Below are positions 1 to 5,687 of a stretch of 5,687 nt of DNA, piece after piece. Position numbers and translations under genes: made by a program. The notes under the pieces are model-generated. The model did no database searches and was not told the origin of the DNA. It saw only the letters and a program-made list of their open reading frames with translations. Within the stretch, counting starts at the first letter, position 1. Each line of letters opens with the position of its first letter. The DNA comes from an uncultured Clostridia bacterium (GTDB lineage: Bacteria; Bacillota; Clostridia; TANB77; CAG-508). The stretch spans positions 1 through 5,687 of the forward strand of contig CASTFX010000084.1 in NCBI GenBank assembly GCA_949448405.1, given 5' to 3'.

Positions 1-54
1 GGCACCAGACTTTGACTCTGGCATGCGCTAGTTCGAATCTAGCCAGCCCAGCCA
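1..54 (+). tRNA. tRNA-Gln(TTG), 3' portion, cut by the left window edge
   Basis: This is the 3' two thirds of a tRNA that reads CAA (and probably CAG) as glutamine. The first bases (GGC, then A) are the 3' side of the D stem. The anticodon stem CCAGA (5-9) pairs with TCTGG (17-21) around the seven-base loop CTTTGAC, giving anticodon TTG at 12-14. A five-base variable region precedes the T arm, GCTAG/CTAGC around TTCGAAT. The acceptor 3' strand CAGCCCA, discriminator G and an encoded CCA (52-54) finish the gene. The 5' acceptor and D-arm start lie outside the window. An upstream tRNA cluster is possible but cannot be seen. Confidence 0.95.
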
Positions 55-61
55 AAATAAA

Positions 62-102
62 AAAATCTTAGAAAGCTTAAAATATAAGCGATCTAAGATT
101 TT
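62..102. terminator. Bidirectional intrinsic terminator between tRNA-Gln and the U32 gene
   Basis: An 11-bp perfect inverted repeat, AAAATCTTAGA at 62-72 and TCTAAGATTTT at 92-102, encloses a second stem, GCTTA (75-79) with TAAGC (85-89), around a five-base loop. On the minus strand the stem is followed by a long T-run (TTTTTTTATTTT), so it should be an efficient terminator for the U32 gene ending at 143. On the plus strand the T-run is TTTTCTATT, weaker but adequate to end the tRNA transcript. The short stretch 103-142 holds nothing else convincing. Confidence 0.85.
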
Positions 103-142
103 CTATTGCTATTTTTAATGCAGTAGTAATGCAATAAACTTA

Positions 143-2555
143 TTACACATCTCTATTCATATGACCATTTGTATAATTTTGTCCCTCAAGACGTTTTCCA
201 GCTTTTACTGTACGAATAACCTCATTAATCTCATCAATATTTTCATCCAAAATATTGATTCTAGCATAATCAATATCTAAATCATTAGGACTTATAGAAA
301 GTATTTTTGAGTTATAAATAGTAGTCACTGTTTGGAAACTATCAGGGATAACTCTAAACAAAAATCCTAATCTATCTTTTAGATAATATTTATGATTTTC
401 TTTGCATTTTGTAGTACATGTTGGATAGCATAAATTAGAATGACCAAGTAGGCAATATCTTGTACTCATAAGTTTTATTCGACCATAGACAATTAGCTCT
501 TTATCCACCTCAGAAGAAAGATTTTTTATATCATCTTTATTAAGCTCAGGAGATAAAGTGACAGTATCCATTCCTATCCTTGAAAGTTCATATGCAGAAT
601 AGTCATTAAATACATTAAAAGTATAATTTGCAATAAAATCATATTTCTTAAATTCAGGTTTCTTCATAGTTTTAAAACTATCAATACTAGAAGCAACAAA
701 TCCAGAAATATTATAGTTAGACAAAGCTTTATTTATAGTATTATACATTAAGTTAGTATAGTTTTCATTATGAATAGTAGGCATATAGATATATGTATCA
801 AGTTTAGAATTAATTTCTTTTAAACATTTATCATATTTACTACTTGCAAAATATTTCAAAGGAATATATACTCTATCTACTTCCTCAAGAAGTGAATAAT
901 CAAAAGTCTCATCAATACTAGTTAAATATAATGAAACCTTAGGAGAAATATGCTTTTTATTCTTGAAATTTCTAGAAGTTACTTTAATAGGAACTCTAGT
1001 AAATTTACGGCATACCAATTCTTCAAGCTTTTCTAAAGCTTCTCTTCTAAGAGCATTTATCTCGCTAATTTTTGGTATATATAAATTATCATCTAAATCA
1101 ATATCTATTTTAGCAAATTCAAAAGGAGTATCATTTGTTTTCGAAAATTGAGATATTAATTTTTCTTTTGTAATAGGCTGATTTATTGCTTTAATAGGTA
1201 TAATGCTTGATTCAATTGTAACACTTACATTTTTATAATGTTCATATTCTCTATCAGGCTTTACAAAAACTGTAACAGGCTTATTTTCCTTTACAGATAT
1301 TTTACAGCTTAATTTTACTTTTCTAAATTCTTTACCAGAAAAAGTAACTGCAGCAGAATCAGAAAGAGTCTTACTAGATATTTTAAATATTTTATCTCCA
1401 GGAGAAATATTTCCTTTCATTCTACCGAATAGTTATAATTTGATTATCACAAGCAAAAGGAATATTTTTATCTTGAAACATAAGCTCAGATACTCTATAT
1501 TTAGTAGGCTCATTTTCAAAAGTAATAGAATCTCCAAGAGTTAATATATCATTTAAGTTCAGGGTAACATGACCTTTTTTGCCATTATAATTAGCAACAT
1601 TTCCAATATATATACCCATATTATTTTGCTTTTCTTTACATACTAAATTGAGATTAGGTTCTTTATCTAAATGTCCAAAAGAGAAATTACCTCTGTTAAA
1701 GACTTGTAGTAAATCTTTTCTATCTTTTAAGTCTATTTCATATTTTTCAGAAGATAAATATAAATCAATATACTTTCTGTAAATTCTAGTAACAGTTGCA
1801 ACATATTCAGGCGATTTTAGTCTTCCTTCTATTTTAAAAGATTTTACACCAGCATCAATCAAAGCAGGAATGAAATCTAAACCACATAAATCACGAGGAC
1901 TTAATAGATAGCCACTATCAATAAGTTTATCATCTTGAAGTAGACCATAAGGTAGACGACAAGCTTGAGCACATTTTCCACGGTTTGCAGAACGACCACC
2001 AACCATACTAGAAAATAGACACTGACCAGAATAACTGATACAAAGGGCTCCATGAATAAAAGTTTCTATTTCAATATTTGAGTTTCTACATATGTATTCT
2101 ATTTCTGATATAGAAGTTTCTCTTGCAAGAACAACTCGCTTTATACCTAATCGTTCTAGAACTGAAACATCCTCTAATTTGTGAGCAGTCATTTGAGTAC
2201 TTGCATGAATAGGAAGTTTTGGAAACGAGCTAATAAGAATAGAAGCAAGTCCTAAATCCTGAACTATAATTGCATCGACTCCAAGTTCATAAGCTTTTTC
2301 AGCAATAGAAACAGCCTCTTCAAATTCATTATTCTTAATTAAAGTATTTAAAGCCAAATGGATTTTAACATTACGAATATGAGCATAATTAATAACTTCT
2401 TTTAGCTCATCTAAAGTAAAATTTGCAGCACTAGCACGAGCACTAAAAGAAGAAGCACCTAGATATATAGCGTCTGCACCATTTTGAACAGCAGCTTTTA
2501 CACAGTTTAAATCACCAGCAGGTGATAAAAGTTCAACATTATTTTTCACTAACAA
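143..2555 (-). CDS. RlhA-like U32 family protein with DUF3656 tail, read through one +1 frameshift at a CGG codon
   Basis: Two reading frames make one protein: 2555-1428 (376 residues), skip base 1427, then 1426-146, stop TAA at 143-145; total 803 residues, usual for long clostridial U32 proteins. Start is TTG, 5 bases after AGAGG; a GTG at 2549 is a less well spaced alternative. The N-terminal U32 barrel begins with ELLSPAGD (8-15) and carries the U32 signature ETFIHGALC...SGQC (164-179). Cysteines 172, 179, 195, 199 and 224 are candidates for the 4Fe-4S ligands, and IEGRLKSPEYV follows. The second part matches the DUF3656-type tail, including YGRIKLM and a second Cys group (about 701, 709, 713, 717). 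E. coli RlhA, with this architecture, hydroxylates C2501 of 23S rRNA; the same role here is inference, and older annotations say 'collagenase-like peptidase'. Without the shift, the product stops immediately after the CGG and lacks the whole tail. Confidence 0.85.
1425..1427 (-). other. CGG +1 frameshift site 1 (U32 gene), C GGT
   Basis: On the minus strand the zero frame reads ATA ACT ATT CGG TAG. Skipping the C of CGG gives ATT GGT AGA ATG AAA, that is I-G-R-M-K, which joins the two halves of the U32 protein. The +1 frame has a TAA at 1435-1433 and the zero frame has TAG at 1424-1422, so the shift must happen within ACT ATT CGG. The P-site codon ATT cannot re-pair well in the +1 frame (TTC), so simple P-site slippage is unlikely. 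No homopolymer, Shine-Dalgarno-like stimulator or clear downstream structure is seen. This is the only in-frame CGG in this gene. Confidence 0.8.
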
Positions 2556-2587
2556 TATAACCTCTATTTATTAATTTTTACAGTTTA

Positions 2588-2615
2588 ATTGTATCACAAA
2601 TTAATTAATTTTCAT
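2588..2615 (-). promoter_or_regulatory. Likely vegetative promoter of the U32 gene
   Basis: On the minus strand an extended -10 element, TGA followed by TACAAT (2593-2588), lies 16 bases downstream of ATGAAA (2615-2610), which matches the -35 consensus at four of six positions. It sits about 30 bases before the TTG start and its AGAGG ribosome binding site (2565-2561). Assigned by eye only; the surrounding sequence is very AT-rich, so chance matches are possible. Confidence 0.45.
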
Positions 2616-2621
2616 AGTATA
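2613..2621 (+). promoter_or_regulatory. Possible sporulation (SigK/SigE-type) -10 element for the Cys-rich gene
   Basis: CATAGTATA fits the CATANNNTA form of the -10 element of mother-cell sporulation sigma factors as known in Bacillus. An upstream AC-containing -35 (around 2595-2598) is about 14 bases away, a bit short. An overlapping TATATT (2618-2623) could instead serve as a vegetative -10, but I see no good -35 for it. Either would place transcription start about 35-45 bases before the ribosome binding site. It overlaps the -35 of the divergent U32 promoter. Confidence 0.3.
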
Positions 2622-2676
2622 TTGTAGAAACTTTAAGTTAAAAGCTTTAACCTCAAATGAAAGGAAGGTAATTTAT

Positions 2677-2856
2677 ATGCCAGAAGAACAAAGAAATTGT
2701 CAAGACCAAAGAAACTGTGGTTGTGGATGCGGCTGTGGAAATAATGGCTTAGCAGGATTATTTGGAGGATGTGGTTGTGGTGGAAATAGTGAAATACTAT
2801 TCTTCATAATAATATTCTTATTATTATTTACAAACTTTGGTTGTTGCAATAACTAA
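2677..2856 (+). CDS. 59-residue Cys/Gly-rich small protein with hydrophobic C-terminal segment
   Basis: I do not recognise a named family with certainty. The start ATG follows a strong ribosome binding site, AAGGAAGG (2661-2668), and the gene ends TAA at 2854-2856 just before a strong terminator, so it is a free-standing gene. The N-terminus is polar with CQ/RNC spacing (two N-C dipeptides at 7-8 and 13-14). A GCGCGCG run (15-21) and a GGCGCGG run (30-36) follow. Residues 40-52 are a hydrophobic stretch of I, L and F, and the end is NFGCCNN. There are nine cysteines (8, 14, 16, 18, 20, 32, 34, 56, 57) in 59 residues. Short Cys/Gly-rich proteins with a greasy tail occur in spore-forming Firmicutes, where some are spore coat or sporulation proteins. 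That role is inferred, weakly supported by the possible SigK-like -10. Metal binding or disulfide cross-linking are other possibilities. Confidence 0.8.
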   Translation: MPEEQRNCQDQRNCGCGCGCGNNGLAGLFGGCGCGGNSEILFFIIIFLLLFTNFGCCNN

Positions 2857-2869
2857 TACTTATAATTAT

Positions 2870-2904
2870 AAAAAGGAAGTTCATTATTTTGAACTTCCTT
2901 TTTT
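2870..2904 (+). terminator. Intrinsic terminator after the Cys-rich gene
   Basis: A 14-bp perfect stem, AAAAAGGAAGTTCA (2870-2883) with TGAACTTCCTTTTT (2890-2903), closes a six-base loop and runs into T residues. It lies 14 bases after the stop codon at 2856 and isolates the small gene from addA. The A-run on its other side means it could also stop antisense transcription. Confidence 0.9.
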
Positions 2905-2917
2905 CTTCACTTTAGTA

Positions 2918-2923
2918 TATAAT
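2918..2923 (+). promoter_or_regulatory. Likely -10 box of the addA promoter
   Basis: A perfect TATAAT sits 30 bases before the addA start and 19 bases before its ribosome binding site. The -35 region at the usual distance falls in the descending arm of the preceding terminator (around 2895-2900, TTCCTT) and is a poor match. TTGAAC at 2889-2894 is a better match but too far away (23-base spacing). The promoter is supported mainly by the terminator upstream, which makes a separate start necessary. Confidence 0.45.
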
Positions 2924-2942
2924 AAGTACATAATTAGACAAA

Positions 2943-2948
2943 AAGGAG
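2943..2948 (+). promoter_or_regulatory. Ribosome binding site that fixes the addA start
   Basis: AAGGAG, five bases before ATG at 2954. It selects this start, giving MGEVRWTKEQ as expected for AddA, over the longer in-frame ATG at 2837, whose extra 39 residues come from the preceding small gene and the terminator hairpin. Confidence 0.85.
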
Positions 2949-2953
2949 TATAT

Positions 2954-5687
2954 ATGGGAGAAGTAAGATGGACTAAGGAGCAACTGCTTGCAATAAATGA
3001 AAAAGACAAAAACATACTTGTTGCAGCAGCAGCAGGAAGCGGAAAAACAGCAGTACTTGTTGAAAGAATAATAAATAAAATCGTAAAAGAAAAAATAGAT
3101 ATAGATAAAATACTAGTAGTAACATTTACAAAAGCTACAGCATCTGAAATGAGAGGAAGAATATTAGATGCAATATATAAAGAGATAGAAAAAGACAGTA
3201 GTAATGAACACTTGCAAAAACAAATAACACTTCTTTCAAAATCAAGTATATGTACAATAGATGCTTTCTGTCTAGATATAGTAAAAAACAACTTTTTTGA
3301 AATTGGAATATCTCCAAACCTAAAGATTGCAGAAAGTACAGAAATAGAAATATTAAAACAAGAAATAATAGAAGATATATTTGAAGAAAAGTATGAAAAT
3401 GGAGACAAAGAGTTTTTAGAGATAGTAGATGAATATACAAGTTATAGGGGAGATGATGTACTAAGAGATATAGTACTAGAAATATATTCATATATACAAA
3501 GTACACCATTTCCAGAAGAATGGATAAAAGAAAAGGTAGAAGCATTTAATTTAGAAAGTACAAGCTTTGAAAATACAGTATGGGGAAGGATATTATTCGA
3601 AAAAGTAAAAAACGAACTAAAAGACCGGAATACTTAAATTAGAGAATGAATTAGAAAAACTAAAATACGAAGCAGATACAGAGAAGTTTGTTGTAACCTT
3701 ATCTGAAGATATAAGGAAACTAACAGAAATATATGAAAAAAGCTCTTGGGATGAAGTATATATAGGTATAAATAGTTTATCATTAGACAGATTTCCAGTA
3801 GATAAAAGAGTACCAGATGAGATAAAAGATAGGATAAAACAAATACGAAATAAAGTAAAAGAAGATATAAAAAAGATAACACAAAATATAATGCTATATA
3901 CATCAGAAGAAGCGTGTAATGATATAAAAGAAATGTACATAACACTAAAAAGAATAGAAAATCTTGTAATAGAATTCTCAAAAACTTTCTTAAAAGCCAA
4001 ACAAGATAGAAATATAATGGACTTTAGTGATATTGAACATTTTGCACTAAACATATTAACTAATGAAGAATCAGGAGCTTCAAAAAAATACAAGGAAAAG
4101 TATGAAGAAATACTTATAGATGAATACCAAGACAGCAATTTAGTACAAGAATATATACTAAATACTATTTCAAGAGGAAATAATATTTTTATGGTTGGAG
4201 ATGTAAAGCAAAGTATATATAAATTTAGACAAGCAAGACCAGAGCTGTTTTTAGAGAAATATGAGAGTTATAAGATAAAAGACGAATTAGAAGCGGAAGA
4301 TAATCTAAAAATACAATTGTTTAAGAACTTTAGAAGCAGAGAAAATGTATTAAATATAACTAATATAGTATTTGATAATATAATGAGTAAGACTTTAGGA
4401 GATATAGATTACACAAAAGAAGAATACTTAAATTTAGGAGCAGATTATCTAAATGGAGAAAACTTAGAGGTAGAGCTAGACATTATAGATCTTAAGGAAG
4501 AAGAACAAAGCATATACAAAGGAGAAGAAGACAAAGAGGAAGAAGTAGAAAATATAGAAGATATATTAATAGAAGCAAAATTTGTAGCAAATAGAATAAA
4601 AGAGTTAATAGATATAGGATATATGGTATGTAATAAAGACAAAACAAATAGGAAAATAACATATAAAGATATAGCAATACTTCTTCGTTCAACTCAAAGT
4701 TTAGCACCAATATATGAGCAAGAAATATCAAAATTAAATATACCAGTATTTTGCGATACAAATGTTCGGATATTTAGAAACAGTTGAAATACAAGTAGTA
4801 ATGAGTCTACTTAAAATAATTGATAACCCAATAAATGACATAGCACTTGTTACAGTACTTAGGTCTATGATAGGTGGATTTACAGATAATGAATTAATAA
4901 AAATTAGGCTAGAAAATAAGAATAAGAACTTTTATGAAGCAATGTGCGAATATAAAAATATAGAGGAAGCGGATATAGAGTTAAAAGAAAAAGTAAATGA
5001 CTTTTTAGAAAAAATAGATGAATTTAGAAGATATAAAGAATATATGCCACTTGATGAATTTATATGGAAATTATATTTAGATACAGGATATTATAACTAT
5101 GTAAGTCTAATGCCAAATGGTACATTAAGAGTAGCAAATCTTAAAATACTATTTGAAAAAGCAAAACAATACGAGAAGACAAGCTTTAAAGGGTTATATA
5201 ATTTTATAAGTTTTATAGATAAACTAAAATTAAGTAGCAAAGATATGTCAGGAGCAAAACTAATTGGAGAAAATGAAAATGTAGTAAGGATAATGAGTAT
5301 CCATAAAAGCAAAGGATTAGAATTTCCAGTAGTATTCTTAGCAGGAACAGGAAAGAAATTTAATGTACAAGATTTAAATACAAATATAGTATTGTTACAC
5401 CAAGATATAGGAATAGGCCCTAAGTATATAAATTATAAAAAAGGTATAACATATAATACACTCGCAAGAGAGGCTATAAAGTATAAATCAAAAAATGAAA
5501 TTATTTCTGAAGAAATGAGAATACTCTATGTTGCACTAACAAGAGCAAAAGAAAAATTAATAATAACAGGAATGGATAAAGACTACAAAAAGAGTACAGA
5601 TAAAAAAGAAGAATTGTTAAATACATATAAGAGTATATCAGAAGATAATAGAATAAATAGTAATATAACTAAGAACTATCTAAGCTA
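2954..5687 (+). CDS. addA: ATP-dependent helicase/nuclease subunit AddA, two +1 frameshifts at CGG codons, 3' end beyond window
   Basis: AddA is the UvrD-type helicase and nuclease subunit of AddAB, which processes double-strand DNA ends for RecA-dependent repair. The frame is 2954-3625, skip 3626, 3627-4766, skip 4767, 4768 to the edge: 910 residues of a protein usually 1,200-1,280 long. ATG at 2954 lies 5 bases after AAGGAG; an in-frame ATG at 2837 overlaps the previous gene and lacks a site. Motifs in order: Q motif RWTKEQ (5-10), Walker A AAAAGSGKT (24-32), motif Ia VVTFTKATASEM (55-66), TIDAFC (101-106), Walker B DEYQD (389-393), GDVKQSIYKFR (415-425), NFRSR (458-462), SIHKSKGLEFPVVF (781-794) and ILYVALTRAKE (856-866). 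The order is complete and collinear across both shifts. The C-terminal Fe-S nuclease domain lies outside. Unshifted translation would stop after 227 residues with no Walker B. The partner gene addB is not immediately upstream. Confidence 0.93.
3626..3628 (+). other. CGG +1 frameshift site 2 (addA), C GGA
   Basis: The zero frame reads CTA AAA GAC CGG AAT ACT TAA and ends at 3635-3637. Skipping C3626 gives GAC GGA ATA CTT AAA TTA GAG, that is D-G-I-L-K-L-E, and opens a frame of 380 codons holding the Walker B motif. The +1 frame has a TAA at 3618-3620, so the shift is confined to 3621-3634, and the CGG is at its centre. Re-pairing of the Asp tRNA from GAC to ACC is not favoured, arguing against P-site slippage. 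This is codon 225 of addA. Confidence 0.8.
4767..4769 (+). other. CGG +1 frameshift site 3 (addA), C GGA
   Basis: The zero frame reads ACA AAT GTT CGG ATA TTT and ends at TGA 4785-4787. Skipping C4767 gives ACA AAT GTT GGA TAT TTA GAA ACA GTT GAA, that is T-N-V-G-Y-L-E-T-V-E, followed by SLLKIIDNP. AddA proteins have a GY(F/L)E.tE segment followed by a LLK.IDNP segment here, as remembered from B. subtilis AddA, so the join restores family sequence with no extra residue. The +1 frame has TAA at 4735-4737, so the shift lies in 4738-4784. Helicase motifs V and VI follow in the new frame. Confidence 0.82.

Noticed and set aside
1..54. A link between the tRNA-Gln and reading of CGG as glutamine
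   Set aside because: The anticodon is TTG with a normal seven-base loop, suited to CAA/CAG and not CGG, and all three CGG sites need a frame change to glycine, not a Gln insertion.
104..136. Small inverted repeat TATTGC / GCAATA after the U32 stop codon
   Set aside because: Only six base pairs with a 21-base loop and no T-run; the hairpin at 62-102 is a much better terminator.
963..1151. A 62-residue plus-strand frame inside the U32 gene
   Set aside because: It is antisense to conserved U32 sequence and has no ribosome binding site or family resemblance.
143..1420. The U32 C-terminal half as an independent 425-residue gene starting at ATG 1420
   Set aside because: It has no ribosome binding site at a proper distance, contains only the tail region of a known larger protein, and abuts the N-terminal half exactly at the CGG.
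2837..2953. An N-terminal extension of AddA from ATG 2837
   Set aside because: It overlaps the Cys-rich gene's 3' end and the terminator hairpin and lacks a ribosome binding site; ATG 2954 has AAGGAG and gives the family N-terminus.
2884..4761. Minus-strand frames opposite addA (for example 2884-3408, 3617-4138, 4492-4761)
   Set aside because: They are low-complexity, Leu/Ile/Ser/Tyr-rich mirror frames of an A-rich gene with no ribosome binding sites or recognisable domains.
3891..4787. A separate 298-residue helicase gene starting at ATG 3891
   Set aside because: The frame is open back to 3621 with AddA-like sequence, there is no ribosome binding site at 3891, and it is simply the middle part of addA.
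143..5687. U32 gene and addA as ordinary decaying pseudogenes
   Set aside because: Random decay should give mixed indels and stops. Here three identical C-before-GG insertions are the only lesions, all conserved motifs remain intact, and codon use is normal throughout. An artefact remains possible but decay is unlikely.

Overview
The window looks like chromosomal DNA from a very AT-rich, Gram-positive Clostridia-type organism, probably in or near Clostridiaceae/Peptostreptococcaceae. The evidence is the A/T-rich codon choice (Arg mostly AGA), strong AGGAG-type ribosome binding sites, intrinsic terminators with U-tracts, an AddA-type helicase-nuclease, a long clostridial-type U32 protein with a DUF3656 tail, and a tiny Cys/Gly-rich protein of the kind seen in spore formers. 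The genus is inference.

Layout. The window opens inside the 3' part of a tRNA-Gln (anticodon TTG, + strand). A strong hairpin follows that can end transcription from both sides. Next, on the minus strand, is one long U32 protein gene (2555 down to 143), RlhA-like, with a Cys-rich radical-free Fe-S type U32 domain followed by a DUF3656 region. A short divergent promoter region (2556-2676) separates it from a + strand 59-residue Cys/Gly-rich protein (2677-2856) with its own terminator. Then comes addA (2954 to beyond the right edge), with its own ribosome binding site and a likely promoter overlapping that terminator.

The main observation: both large genes are broken by apparent +1 frameshifts, one in the U32 gene and two in addA. 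All three are the same event. The zero frame reaches a CGG codon, skips its C, and resumes at the overlapping GGN glycine codon (C GGT, C GGA, C GGA). Reading by eye, these are the only three in-frame CGG codons in the coding sequence of the window. The other CGG triplets on coding strands lie across codon boundaries (AGC GGA, GCG GAA, GCG GAT, TGC GGC) and cause no shift. Stops in the +1 frame upstream and in the zero frame downstream confine two of the shifts to about 8 to 14 bases around the CGG. The restored proteins keep conserved family sequence across each junction. So this is better explained by CGG-directed +1 frameshifting, or by four-base decoding of CGGN as glycine, than by independent gene decay. 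A systematic sequence or assembly artefact remains the main alternative.

If real, full-length U32 protein needs one CGG shift and full-length AddA needs two in series. This would mean that CGG is not a normal arginine codon in this organism. Nothing else in the window looks like a mobile element, CRISPR array or phage.
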